This document shows positions 9,676-18,175 of a DNA stretch of 64,000 nucleotides, one piece after another. The stretch comes from an uncultured Bacteroidota bacterium. GTDB taxonomy: Bacteria; Bacteroidota; Bacteroidia; Flavobacteriales; Flavobacteriaceae. The stretch is from positions 248,001 to 312,000 of the forward strand of contig CAJWUI010000001.1 in NCBI GenBank assembly GCA_913047695.1, in the 5' to 3' direction. The notes below the pieces were generated by a model, which was not told the DNA's origin, ran no database searches, and worked only from the letters and a program-made list of their open reading frames with translations. A program made the translations under genes and the position numbers. Each line of letters begins with the position of its first letter. Position 1 is the stretch's first letter.

Positions 9676-10446
9676 CTATTGGAGTGATTTCCACAATGTA
9701 ATACATTCTTTCGCTTCTTTTACATCATGTACTCTTAAAATTTTTGCACCTCTTTCCAAAGCCCATGCATGAATAGCAGTTGTTCCATTCAATGCAAACT
9801 CAGGTGAGGTATTTAATTTCTTATAGATCATTGACTTTCTTGAAAGACCTACAAGAATTGGATAATTAAATTTTTCAAAATCTCTAAGATTTTTTAATAA
9901 TTCATAATTATGTGACTCGCTTTTACCAAATCCAAATCCAGGATCGATTATTATATTTTTTATCCCTAATTTATTTGCATATTTGATTTTTTTGCTCAGA
10001 AAATCAATAATTTCTCCAGTTACATTATCATATTCCGGGTTTTTTTGCATTACATCTGGTTTTCCTTTCATGTGCATCATAATGTACGGAATATCATATT
10101 TACTCAATATTGAAAACATTTTATCATCAATACTTCCAGCAGAAATATCATTAATGATACTAATACCCATTTCAATTGATATTTTTGCTATCTCGCTGTT
10201 ATAAGTATCTATTGAAAAAAAAACTTCATTAAATTCTTTTAAAATTTCATATAGGTAGGGGAGAAGAAGTATTTTTTCATGTTTAGGATCTATGATTTTA
10301 CTCCCTGGTTTACTTGAGTGAACACCAATATCAATGAAATGAGCCCCTTCTTTGATCATCTTTTCGCATTGGTACAAGCATTTTTTTAAACTGTTGTATT
10401 TTCCTCCGTCATAAAAAGAATTTTCTGTTAGGTTTAGGATACCCAT
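9676..10446 (-). CDS. folP: Dihydropteroate synthase, N-terminus unresolved
   Basis: 256 residues from ATG 10446. It condenses 6-hydroxymethyl-dihydropterin pyrophosphate with p-aminobenzoate in folate synthesis. Motifs: MGILNLTENSFYDGG, DIGVHSSKPG, INDIS, IIDPGFGFGK and GLSRKS. The ATG chosen is the M of the conserved MGILN motif itself. In-frame codons upstream still encode a family-like first strand (LNIKGNIIDLKSPKI), but this stretch back to an in-frame TAA holds no ATG, GTG or TTG. The true start may therefore be ATT or ATA near 10485-10515. Family certain, start uncertain. Confidence 0.93.
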   Translation of the reverse strand: MGILNLTENSFYDGGKYNSLKKCLYQCEKMIKEGAHFIDIGVHSSKPGSKIIDPKHEKILLLPYLYEILKEFNEVFFSIDTYNSEIAKISIEMGISIINDISAGSIDDKMFSILSKYDIPYIMMHMKGKPDVMQKNPEYDNVTGEIIDFLSKKIKYANKLGIKNIIIDPGFGFGKSESHNYELLKNLRDFEKFNYPILVGLSRKSMIYKKLNTSPEFALNGTTAIHAWALERGAKILRVHDVKEAKECITLWKSLQ

Positions 10447-10581
10447 TATTTTGGGTGACTTTAAATCAATTATGTTACCCTTAATGTTAAGTAAATTGGA
10501 TGTGTATTTCTTTTTAATAAATTTTGAATGTTTTAGAGATTTTATTGAAATAAATTAGAAATTTATATCAAATTTAATTAA

Positions 10582-11121
10582 ATGGAGGGTACCGATAAAG
10601 AGTACAAAAAAATTGTTGTTAAATGCCGCAAATTGTTTAAAAAAAAATTAAATGATTATGGTACTTCTTGGAGAATTTTAAGATTAACTTCACTTACTGA
10701 TCAAATATTTATAAAAGCACAAAGAATAAGGAATATACAAGTCCTGGGGAAAAGAAAAGTTGATGAAGGTCAAGATTCAGAGTTTATAGGCATTGTTAAT
10801 TATTCAATTATCTCACTGATACAAATTAAATTAGGTATAACTGAAAAACCAGATTTGAACACAAAATCTGCAATAGAATATTTTGATAAGGAAGTAACAA
10901 GGACGTTTGAATTAATGAAAAATAAAAATCATGATTATGATGAGGCATGGAAAGATATGAGAATAGCTTCTTTAACAGATTTAATTTTACAGAAGCTTTT
11001 GAGAGTTAAACAAATTGAGGAAAATGATGGAAAAACATTCGTTAGTGAGGGGATTGAGGCCAATTATCAGGACATAGCTAACTATGCAATATTTGCACTT
11101 ATTCTTTTAAATAATAAATGA
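10582..11121 (+). CDS. DUF1599 (Nmad1-like) protein with two repeats
   Basis: 179 residues made of two similar halves (about 8-80 and 97-170). Each has a DYG-x-[ST/AW]-W pattern followed by R[IL]xSLTDxI and a Y[AS]I..L segment (NDYGTSWRILRLTSLTD and HDYDEAWKDMRIASLTD). This is the DUF1599 fold, named 'nucleotide modification associated domain 1' in Pfam; no enzymatic activity is assured. It is divergent from folP and overlaps the next gene by 4 bases (ATGA). Confidence 0.82.
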   Translation: MEGTDKEYKKIVVKCRKLFKKKLNDYGTSWRILRLTSLTDQIFIKAQRIRNIQVLGKRKVDEGQDSEFIGIVNYSIISLIQIKLGITEKPDLNTKSAIEYFDKEVTRTFELMKNKNHDYDEAWKDMRIASLTDLILQKLLRVKQIEENDGKTFVSEGIEANYQDIANYAIFALILLNNK

Positions 11122-12191
11122 ATTACATAGTTAGTAAAATTTTACAAGGTTTTTTTTCTTTGTTCGGTGTAGCGAGTTTAGTTTTTTTTATGTTTTCTGT
11201 ACTTCCGGGCGATCCTGCAGAAATGATGCTAGATAAAAACCAAACTAGTGATCAAATTGATATTTTAAAGAATAAATATGGGTTTAATTTACCATTATTA
11301 GATCAATATTTATTCTATTTAAATGATCTATCTCCATTATCAATACATAGTAATATAAAAAATGAATTTTCTTATTACAACAAAGAAATCTACGGCGGAA
11401 TATCTTTGTTTGAATATAGAAAAAAGGTGATTGTTTTAAAATACCCATATTTGAGGACATCCTATCAAAGAAGAGGAAAGACAATTTCTTCAATTTTATA
11501 TGAAACTTTACCAAACACTGCCATACTTGCATTATCTTCAATGATTGTAGCAATTTTAGGGGGTTTCTTTTTTGGTATTACTGCAACTTTATTCAGGGAT
11601 CATTGGATTGATCGATTTTTAACAGTTTTTAGTAGTTTAGGTATGAGTGTACCTTCCTTTTTCAGCGCAATTTTATTTTCATGGTTTTTTGGTTACTTAC
11701 TTCATTCCTACACTAATCTAAATATGACAGGAAGCTTATATGAGTTGGATGATTTTGGAGAAAAATATAATATAGTAATAAAGAACTTATTACTTCCTTC
11801 TATCGTTTTGGGCATACGTCCTTTAGCAATAATAACGCAATTGGTAAGAAATAATTTGATAGATGTATTATCACAGGACTACATAAAAACTGCTCTATCA
11901 AAAGGGCTTACTAAGTATGAAGTAATTTTTAAGCATGCATTGAGAAATTCAATAAATCCTGTAATCACGGCAATTTCCAGTTGGTTTGCTTCACTTTTAG
12001 CAGGTGCAATTTTTGTTGAATATATATTTGGTTGGAAAGGTCTTGGAAAAGAGATTGTTGGAGCATTGAATAACCTTGATATTCCTGTTGTAATGGGTTC
12101 AGTTTTAGTAATTGCATTAATGTTTATTATAATTAATATTGTAGTGGATTTAATATATGTTTACCTTAATCCAAGAATTAAAATTTATTGA
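11118..12191 (+). CDS. OppB/DppB-type ABC permease, without partner genes
   Basis: 357 residues. The N-terminal helix ends in FSVLPGDPAEMML, the OppB/DppB landmark. Five further membrane segments follow, with the EAA-type coupling loop ALSKGLTKYEVIFKHALRNSINP. An insertion after residue 70 separates helix 1 from the rest. Such permeases import or export peptides or metals as part of a complex with a second permease and ATPases. None of these lie within the window. It is coupled to DUF1599 (4-base overlap) and runs into tpiA. Confidence 0.85.
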   Translation: MNYIVSKILQGFFSLFGVASLVFFMFSVLPGDPAEMMLDKNQTSDQIDILKNKYGFNLPLLDQYLFYLNDLSPLSIHSNIKNEFSYYNKEIYGGISLFEYRKKVIVLKYPYLRTSYQRRGKTISSILYETLPNTAILALSSMIVAILGGFFFGITATLFRDHWIDRFLTVFSSLGMSVPSFFSAILFSWFFGYLLHSYTNLNMTGSLYELDDFGEKYNIVIKNLLLPSIVLGIRPLAIITQLVRNNLIDVLSQDYIKTALSKGLTKYEVIFKHALRNSINPVITAISSWFASLLAGAIFVEYIFGWKGLGKEIVGALNNLDIPVVMGSVLVIALMFIIINIVVDLIYVYLNPRIKIY

Positions 12192-12193
12192 TA

Positions 12194-12943
12194 ATGCGAG
12201 ACAGAATTGTTGCAGGAAATTGGAAAATGAATAATGATTTTCACGAGACAGAAAAATTATTAGATCAATTAAAATCATATCCTGAGCCTCCTGACGTAAA
12301 AATCATGATCGCTCCATCATTTACCCAACTTTATCAGTCTGTTCAGTTACTAAAATCAACAAATATTTCTGTAGTAGCACAAAATATGGGTGTAGCTCCT
12401 TCTGGTGCCTACACTGGAGAAGTTTCTCCCAAAATGCTGAAAGGAATAGGAGTTAATACAGTAATTATAGGACACTCCGAAAGGAGAGATATTTTTAAGG
12501 AAGACGATAACTTTCTGACTAAAAAAATTAAAATTGCAATAGAATCAGATTTTAAGGTTATTTTTTGTTTTGGAGAAAAATTAGAAGACAGAGTATTAAA
12601 AAATCATTTTGAAATCGTAGCAAATCAGCTTAAAGTAGTCCTTTTAAATCTTTCAGATAAAAACATGATGAAAATTATATTGGCATATGAACCGGTCTGG
12701 GCAATAGGAACGGGAGAAACTGCGTCAGCAGCACAAGCTCAGGAAATGCATTCTTATATTAGAAATATAATTTCCATACATTTTGATTCAAAAGTTGCTG
12801 ATGACGTTCCAATTTTATACGGGGGGAGCGTTAAACCTAATAATGCAAAAGAAATTTTCAGTGAGCCTGATGTTGATGGAGGATTAATAGGAGGTTCATC
12901 TCTAAATGCTGAAGATTTTATTAATATTGCGAATTCTTTTTAG
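12194..12943 (+). CDS. tpiA: Triosephosphate isomerase
   Basis: 249 residues from ATG 12194, which gives the expected MRDRIVAGNWKMN. A TTG six bases upstream, overlapping the permease stop, is a possible but less likely start. It interconverts dihydroxyacetone phosphate and glyceraldehyde 3-phosphate. Catalytic landmarks: Lys in NWKMN, His in IGHSERR, Glu in AYEPVWAIGTG, and the phosphate loop YGGSVKPNN. Normal length. Confidence 0.97.
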   Translation: MRDRIVAGNWKMNNDFHETEKLLDQLKSYPEPPDVKIMIAPSFTQLYQSVQLLKSTNISVVAQNMGVAPSGAYTGEVSPKMLKGIGVNTVIIGHSERRDIFKEDDNFLTKKIKIAIESDFKVIFCFGEKLEDRVLKNHFEIVANQLKVVLLNLSDKNMMKIILAYEPVWAIGTGETASAAQAQEMHSYIRNIISIHFDSKVADDVPILYGGSVKPNNAKEIFSEPDVDGGLIGGSSLNAEDFINIANSF

Positions 12944-12989
12944 AATATTAAGACATTGATGATTAAGATTTAAGAAATTTGACTACAGA

Positions 12990-13301
12990 ATGACTTACCT
13001 AGGTCCCACTATTTCAAGGGTTAAAGAGTCCCCAAAAACTAATCCAGAAGAACTTGAACAGATTGATGTTTTAGAACAAAAAGAACATCAGATAATATTA
13101 TTTAATGATGATGTAAATACATTTGAACATGTTATTGATTGTTTAGTTAAAATATGTGATCATAACTATCTTCAAGCTGAACAATGTGCATATATAGTTC
13201 ATCACTCTGGAAAGTGCTCTGTTAAGTCTGGTAGTTTAGATGAATTGATCCCTAAATGTAAAGCACTTCTAGAGGAAGGCCTTAGTGCTGAAGTTGTTTA
13301 A
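12990..13301 (+). CDS. clpS: ClpS adaptor for Clp protease
   Basis: 103 residues. After a short flexible N-terminus comes the ClpS core: ILFNDDVNTFEHVI, then CAYIVHHSGKC. The NDD and His residues form the pocket for N-degron side chains, delivering substrates to ClpA/ClpC. It lies 46 bases after tpiA. In related genomes prmA often sits between tpiA and clpS; it is absent from this stretch. Confidence 0.92.
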   Translation: MTYLGPTISRVKESPKTNPEELEQIDVLEQKEHQIILFNDDVNTFEHVIDCLVKICDHNYLQAEQCAYIVHHSGKCSVKSGSLDELIPKCKALLEEGLSAEVV

Positions 13302-13412
13302 GATTTGATTTTTTTCTTTCAACAAAAAGATCGTAATTTGCAAAACAAAGTCAGCTTTGCATTAGAAACTTTACGTTGGTAATTTTCTAAGCCATTTTGA
13401 TGATTAAAAAAA

Positions 13413-13970
13413 ATGAAAATGAAGTATAGAAATTTAATTATCACCCTATTTATGATTACGTCACTTAAAACATTAGGTCAGAAAAATATAGATACCACAA
13501 TTTATCAGTTTAAAGTTGAAAATATTGAAGGAGAGGAATTCAATTTTGATTCTCTTAGAGGTAAAAAGATTATGATTGTAAATACAGCATCTAGATGTGG
13601 TCTAACTCCTCAGTATAAAAAATTACAATCTCTTTTTGAAAGGTATAAAAGCCGAAACTTTGTTATCGTTGGTTTTCCAGCAAATAATTTTTTATTTCAG
13701 GAGCCAGGTACCAATCAAGATATAGAAGAGTTCTGTCAAAAAAACTATGGTGTTACATTTCCCATGATGAGTAAAATATCAGTCAAGGGTAAGAATATGC
13801 ATCCATTATATCAATTCTTGACTGAACAGACAAAAAATGGAGTAATTAGCTCAAGAGTTTCATGGAATTTTCAAAAATATTTAATAAATGAAGATGGAAA
13901 ACTGGCAAAAGTATTATCGCCTAGGACTCAACCTGATGATCCTACAATAGTATCATGGATAGAAAATTAA
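13413..13970 (+). CDS. Secreted glutathione-peroxidase-like thiol peroxidase
   Basis: 185 residues with a signal peptide (LKTLGQ/K cleavage about residue 22), then the GPx fold: peroxidatic Cys in NTASRCGLTPQY, GFPANNF, and WNFQKYL with the conserved Trp-Asn. The active site has Cys rather than selenocysteine. Family members reduce peroxides, usually with thioredoxin rather than glutathione. The signal peptide places it in the periplasm. It overlaps the following PLP-enzyme gene by 16 bases and is two genes upstream of bshB1, so bacillithiol- or thioredoxin-linked redox work is a fair inference. Confidence 0.9.
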   Translation: MKMKYRNLIITLFMITSLKTLGQKNIDTTIYQFKVENIEGEEFNFDSLRGKKIMIVNTASRCGLTPQYKKLQSLFERYKSRNFVIVGFPANNFLFQEPGTNQDIEEFCQKNYGVTFPMMSKISVKGKNMHPLYQFLTEQTKNGVISSRVSWNFQKYLINEDGKLAKVLSPRTQPDDPTIVSWIEN

Positions 13971-15118
13971 TTAAAAAAAAAACAAAATTTAAAACCCAAT
14001 GTGTTCATGCTGGTGAATTAATTGATAAAGTCAATGGAGGTTCTATTTCACCCCTTTATATGGCAACCTCGTATAAATTTAACGACGTAAAAGAAAATCA
14101 ATATCCCCGATATTTTAATACACCAAATCAAAAAGCCCTAGCAGACAAAATAGCTGCACTTGAAAACGCTGAAACAGCTATTGTATTCAGTTCAGGTATG
14201 GCGGCAATAAGTACTTCTCTTTTATCTAATTTGAAATCAGGAGACCATGTAATTATGCAAAATGACTTATATGGTGGTACAAGGAATTTTATCAAAAAAG
14301 AATTTCCAAAATTTGGAATTGAATTTAGCTTTACATGTGGTAATTCTTCTAAAGACTTTGAAAATGAAATAAGAAAAAATACTAAAGTCATTTACATCGA
14401 AAGCCCAAGTAATCCTACACTGAAAATTATTGATTTAGAATCAATAAGTGATTTAGCTAAAAGCAATAATACTATAACAATTATCGATAACACTTTTGCT
14501 AGCCCGGTTAATCAAAACCCTATTGAATTTGGAATTGATATAGTTATACACAGTGCTACCAAGTATTTAGGAGGACATAGTGATATATCTGCTGGTGCTA
14601 TTGTTAGCTCTGAGGCAATGATTAGAAATATTTTTGCTAGTGCAAAAAATTTTGGTGGAAACTTGAGTGATTATACTGTTTGGCTTCTTGAAAGAAGCAT
14701 AAAGACTCTTTATCTACGAGTTAAAGAGCAAAATAAGAATGCATTAAAAATTGCTAATTTCCTTGAAAACGAAATCTGGATAGATAAGGTTTATTACCCA
14801 GGGTTAGCTTCACATCCAAAGCACGAACTAGCAAAAAAACAGATGAAAGGTTTTGGAGGGATGCTTTCCTTTGACTTATCACCAAAAATAGATTGTAAAA
14901 AATTTCTTTTAGGACTTGAACTTATAAAACCAACTATGAGTTTAGCTGGAATTGAGACTACAGCTCTAAGTCCAAAACTTACCTCACATTCTTTATTGTC
15001 AAATAAAGAACGATTTGAACAGGGAATAAACGATCAAATGGTAAGGCTATCTGCTGGTATTGAAGATTACGAAGATTTAAAAGATGATATTATACAATCT
15101 ATTAAAAAACAAACTTAA
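13955..15118 (+). CDS. Cystathionine gamma-synthase/beta-lyase family PLP enzyme
   Basis: 387 residues. Trans-sulfuration enzyme fold: SSGMAAIS, the YGGT loop, IIDNTFASP, and the PLP lysine in HSATKYLGGHSD (about residue 200). The C-terminal SLAGIETTA..SH and VRLSAGIED are family motifs. It could be cystathionine gamma-synthase, beta-lyase or gamma-lyase; sequence alone does not decide. It starts inside the gpx gene and its stop shares one base with the bshB1 start (TAATG), so the three are one tightly coupled unit of sulfur/thiol metabolism. Confidence 0.92.
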   Translation: MDRKLIKKKTKFKTQCVHAGELIDKVNGGSISPLYMATSYKFNDVKENQYPRYFNTPNQKALADKIAALENAETAIVFSSGMAAISTSLLSNLKSGDHVIMQNDLYGGTRNFIKKEFPKFGIEFSFTCGNSSKDFENEIRKNTKVIYIESPSNPTLKIIDLESISDLAKSNNTITIIDNTFASPVNQNPIEFGIDIVIHSATKYLGGHSDISAGAIVSSEAMIRNIFASAKNFGGNLSDYTVWLLERSIKTLYLRVKEQNKNALKIANFLENEIWIDKVYYPGLASHPKHELAKKQMKGFGGMLSFDLSPKIDCKKFLLGLELIKPTMSLAGIETTALSPKLTSHSLLSNKERFEQGINDQMVRLSAGIEDYEDLKDDIIQSIKKQT

Positions 15119-15840
15119 TGAAAGTTGATATTTTAGCCTTTGGTGCTCATCCCGATGATGTTGAGCTTGGATGTGGGGGAACAATAGCTTTATCTATTGC
15201 TCAAGGTAAAACAGTCGCAATAGTAGATTTAACTCAAGGTGAATTGGGTACTAGGGGAGACATTCAAACTAGAAAAAATGAAGCTAAAAAGGCATCAGAT
15301 ATTCTAAAAATTTACAATCGTGAAAATCTAAAACTTCAAGACTGTTTTTTTGAAAATAATATAAAAAGTCAACTTATTTTGATTGAAAAAATTAGGGAAT
15401 ATCAACCTAACATTGTTTTATGTAATTCAAGAAAAGACAGACACATTGACCATGGCAAAGCAAATCAACTAGTAAATGATTCTTGCTTTCTGAGCGGTTT
15501 GAATAAAATCGAAACATTTGATAAAAATGGTAAAAATCAATTATCATGGCGACCAAATATTGTTTTAGAATACATTCAGTGGAATGAAGTTAAGCCAGAC
15601 ATAGTAGTAGACATAACTGGATATTTAGATCAAAAAATTGAAGCAGTTAAAGCTTATAAAAGTCAATTATTTGATTCTAATAATACTGAAAGAAATACTC
15701 CAATAAGTTCTGAAAATTTTTTAAATAGCGTAACGTACCGAGCACAAAACCTGGGAAGACTAATTGGTGCTGAAGCAGGTGAAGGTTTTACATCTAAACA
15801 GTTGTTAGCTGTCAATGAATTGGATTCTCTAATTATTTAA
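15118..15840 (+). CDS. bshB1: Bacillithiol biosynthesis deacetylase BshB1
   Basis: 240 residues of the LmbE/PIG-L deacetylase family. AHPDDVELGCGG (residues 9-20) and the DRHIDHG motif provide the zinc site. LTQGELGTRG is characteristic of BshB1. It removes the acetyl group from GlcNAc-malate during bacillithiol synthesis. Its coupling to a trans-sulfuration enzyme and a thiol peroxidase fits low-molecular-weight thiol metabolism. bshA and bshC are not in the window. Confidence 0.93.
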   Translation: MKVDILAFGAHPDDVELGCGGTIALSIAQGKTVAIVDLTQGELGTRGDIQTRKNEAKKASDILKIYNRENLKLQDCFFENNIKSQLILIEKIREYQPNIVLCNSRKDRHIDHGKANQLVNDSCFLSGLNKIETFDKNGKNQLSWRPNIVLEYIQWNEVKPDIVVDITGYLDQKIEAVKAYKSQLFDSNNTERNTPISSENFLNSVTYRAQNLGRLIGAEAGEGFTSKQLLAVNELDSLII

Positions 15841-15842
15841 AT

Positions 15843-16820
15843 ATGCAAAAAATAGTTAGATGGGGTATTTTAGGTCTAGGGAATATTGCTCAAAAATTTG
15901 CAGATGATCTTAAGTTGGTTCCTGATTGCAAACTTGAAGCAGTTGCCTCTTCAAACTCTGCTCGCGCTAGGAATTTTGCTAATACTTATAAAGTTAACTG
16001 TTTTTATGATAACTATGATGATCTTTTTAAAGACCCCAAAGTTGATATAATTTATATTGCTTCCCTTAATAATAATCATTATAAACATTCTATACAGGCA
16101 ATAAAAAATAATAAAGCTGTTTTATGTGAGAAGCCTTTAGCAATTAATAAATCACAAGTTGAAGATCTACTTCACCTTTCGAATGAAAAAAGTGTTTTTC
16201 TGATGGAAGCTCTTTGGACTAGATTTAATCCTGTCTTTGATCAATTACTTACTTGGACTTCAGAAGGACAAATTGGAAAAATCAAGTGCATCTATGCTTC
16301 TTTTAGTTTTAACGCTACGAACAGACCAGATGATTCTAGATTATTCAATCTTGAAAAGGGTGGTGGTAGTTTATTGGATATTGGTATTTATCCACTTTTT
16401 CTTTCGTATCAACTTTTAGGATATCCAAGCTCCATCATTTCTAATGCAATAAAATCAGAAACAGGTGTAGATAATCAAATGGCAATAATTCTGCGTTATA
16501 AAGATTCGCAAGCTTTATTATATTCAAGTTTTTTACACAATGAGGATATGTCTGCCAAAATTTGTGGAGAAAAGGGAGAAATATATGTTGATTCAAGATG
16601 GCATGAATCAAAAACCATAACACTTTCTAATAATTATAAAATCACAAAAAAATTTGAGTTTCTTGGTAAGGGATATGTTTATGAAATATTGGAATCAAAT
16701 AAATGCCTCAGGGAAAAAAATATTGAATCAAGTAAATGGTCACACAAAAACAGTTTAGATCTTGTTAAGTTAATGGATACTATTAGATCACAGAATGATA
16801 TTATCTATCCAAATGAGTAG
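15843..16820 (+). CDS. Gfo/Idh/MocA-family NAD(P)-dependent oxidoreductase
   Basis: 325 residues. N-terminal Rossmann fold with GILGLGNIA (residues 8-16) and the EKPLA motif near residue 98, then the alpha/beta substrate domain (GGGSLLDIGIYPL). Members oxidise or reduce sugars and related polyols. The substrate cannot be assigned. It begins two bases after the bshB1 stop and is the last gene of that run; tRNA-His follows. Confidence 0.9.
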   Translation: MQKIVRWGILGLGNIAQKFADDLKLVPDCKLEAVASSNSARARNFANTYKVNCFYDNYDDLFKDPKVDIIYIASLNNNHYKHSIQAIKNNKAVLCEKPLAINKSQVEDLLHLSNEKSVFLMEALWTRFNPVFDQLLTWTSEGQIGKIKCIYASFSFNATNRPDDSRLFNLEKGGGSLLDIGIYPLFLSYQLLGYPSSIISNAIKSETGVDNQMAIILRYKDSQALLYSSFLHNEDMSAKICGEKGEIYVDSRWHESKTITLSNNYKITKKFEFLGKGYVYEILESNKCLREKNIESSKWSHKNSLDLVKLMDTIRSQNDIIYPNE

Positions 16821-16897
16821 TTTAATTTAGAATTAAATTTCATATGAATGAAATTTAGTAATATATATTTGATCTTCAAATTTTGTATAAAATCTGT

Positions 16898-16905
16898 TAT
16901 ATTTG
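16898..16905 (+). promoter_or_regulatory. Putative -7 box for tRNA-His
   Basis: TATATTTG matches the TAnnTTTG element and lies 13 bases before the tRNA. No TTG at the expected -33 spacing was found, so only half of the promoter is supported. A second TATATTTG occurs at 16864-16871. Confidence 0.4.
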
Positions 16906-16917
16906 AATTTATAAACG

Positions 16918-16991
16918 GTGGTTGTAGCTCAGTTGGTTAGAGCGCCTGATTGTGGTTCAGGAGGTCGTCGGTTCGAGACCGATCTTCCACC
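16918..16991 (+). tRNA. tRNA-His (GTG)
   Basis: The anticodon stem CCTGA/TCAGG with loop TTGTGGT gives anticodon GTG. The T arm is GTCGG-TTCGAGA-CCGAT. A G at 16917 precedes the acceptor stem and can pair with C73 (16991), the special G-1:C73 pair of tRNA-His. Positions 5:68 and 6:67 of the acceptor stem are both T opposite T. CCA is not fully encoded. Confidence 0.95.
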
Positions 16992-16994
16992 CAG

Positions 16995-17020
16995 AAGGGA
17001 TTCCTTAGAATCCCTTTTTT
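16995..17020 (+). terminator. Rho-independent terminator after tRNA-His
   Basis: A perfect 9-bp stem, AAGGGATTC/GAATCCCTT, with loop CTTA, is followed by a T-run. It starts three bases after the tRNA. Confidence 0.9.
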
Positions 17021-17297
17021 ATTTGGGATTAAACAACTGCATCCTCCTAAAAAAGCCAATACAAGTATAAGAACGATTTACACTTAAACTTACGAAAAAT
17101 AGTGTGATTTTGGCACGCTTTTTTAGTCGAATTTCATTCGAGACTAATGATTTAAAAAATGACCGAGACTTAGATTATTTTGCTCTTATGTTAAAACAGA
17201 AATACGATTCTCTAGCCTAAACCATAGGCATATCCTCTTCATTAAGTTTAGTGACTAATTTGTATATTTATTATTATTAATCATAAATCAATTTAAA
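17021..17297. other. 277-base intergenic stretch with small hairpins
   Basis: No supportable gene. It holds a weaker terminator-like hairpin on the plus strand (AGTGTG at 17101-17106 with CACGCT at 17114-17119, then Ts) and an imperfect inverted repeat around TCGAATTTCATTCGA (17128-17142). On the minus strand one short segment reads KLNEEDMPMV before a stop, which may be a gene relic but is too short to identify. TAATTTG at 17256-17262 may be the -7 box of the next gene. Confidence 0.35.
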
Positions 17298-18068
17298 ATG
17301 AAAAAAATATTTTTTTTAATACTTCTAATTCCTCTATTTTCTTTAGCTCAATATGTAAGTGCTGATTTCATTGTTTTAAATGAAGGCAAAGAATCTGACT
17401 ATCATCAACTTGAAAAAGTATGGAAGGCTTATCATCAAAAATCAGTTGATTCTAATGAAAAAATTGGTTGGTCCGTATGGAAAAGAACACCTAGACAAAA
17501 TGACAATGAAAATGCTGCACACTACGTTGTATTTAATCAGTTTTCTTCCAAGGAACAAATGGAAAATTTTATGAAAAACTGGAGTATGAATAAAGCCATT
17601 ACAATAATGAAGAATGGTATGAAAGGGAAAATGTCATCAAAATCAGTAGATAGAATTGTTAAAAACGGTAATAAATTAAAAAAGGAAGTTAGGCAGTACA
17701 CTATCCAGCTTATTGACGCAACACCTTTAGCTGGTGGAAATCTTAAAATAGGTGACAAAATGTATTTTGGAACTATGAGTCAAAAATTAGATGACTATGA
17801 AAAGTATGAGTCAGAAGTTTGGAAACCAGTATTTGAAAGAGAAATTCTTAGAAATAATCATAGGTGGTGGGCAGTAACAAAAATTGTAAACAGGAATGAT
17901 CTTGCCTATCAAAATGCAACACATTTTGTCTGGAATATTCCAATCAAAGATCCAAAACCTTTTATTGAAGAAGAAGACTACAAATCAAATAAACTACAAA
18001 GCATGATGGATGAATTTAGGCAAATGTCACCAGCTAGCGAATTAACTTTAGTATATTTAACAGAATAG
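17298..18068 (+). CDS. Secreted protein, possible dimeric alpha/beta-barrel repeat
   Basis: 256 residues with a clear signal peptide (LIPLFSLAQ/Y). Two similar halves may be present: each has a V..F....[QW]..[KA]......[WK]K pattern with Trp-rich segments (GWSVWKRTP; NHRWWAVTKI) and HYVVFNQF versus THFVWNIPI. This resembles the ferredoxin-like stress/antibiotic-monooxygenase barrel, but that is inference from spacing only. I do not recognise a named family. It is a single gene, with its own terminator 24 bases downstream. Confidence 0.7.
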   Translation: MKKIFFLILLIPLFSLAQYVSADFIVLNEGKESDYHQLEKVWKAYHQKSVDSNEKIGWSVWKRTPRQNDNENAAHYVVFNQFSSKEQMENFMKNWSMNKAITIMKNGMKGKMSSKSVDRIVKNGNKLKKEVRQYTIQLIDATPLAGGNLKIGDKMYFGTMSQKLDDYEKYESEVWKPVFEREILRNNHRWWAVTKIVNRNDLAYQNATHFVWNIPIKDPKPFIEEEDYKSNKLQSMMDEFRQMSPASELTLVYLTE

Positions 18069-18091
18069 TATTCGTAGTTTAATGTTTTTAT

Positions 18092-18115
18092 ACCCTCCCT
18101 TAGGAGGGTTTTTTT
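18092..18115 (+). terminator. Rho-independent terminator
   Basis: The perfect 7-bp stem ACCCTCC/GGAGGGT with loop CTTA is followed by seven Ts. It has the same CTTA loop as the terminator after tRNA-His. Confidence 0.9.
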
Positions 18116-18175
18116 ATTGAATAAAACGTATTCAATAACTTATTTGTATATTAATTAATAATTTTTAAAAACTTT

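Noticed and set aside
13337-13360. TGCAAA...TTTGCA inverted repeat before the gpx gene
   Set aside because: Only six base pairs with an 11-base spacer in AT-rich DNA; too weak to call an operator.
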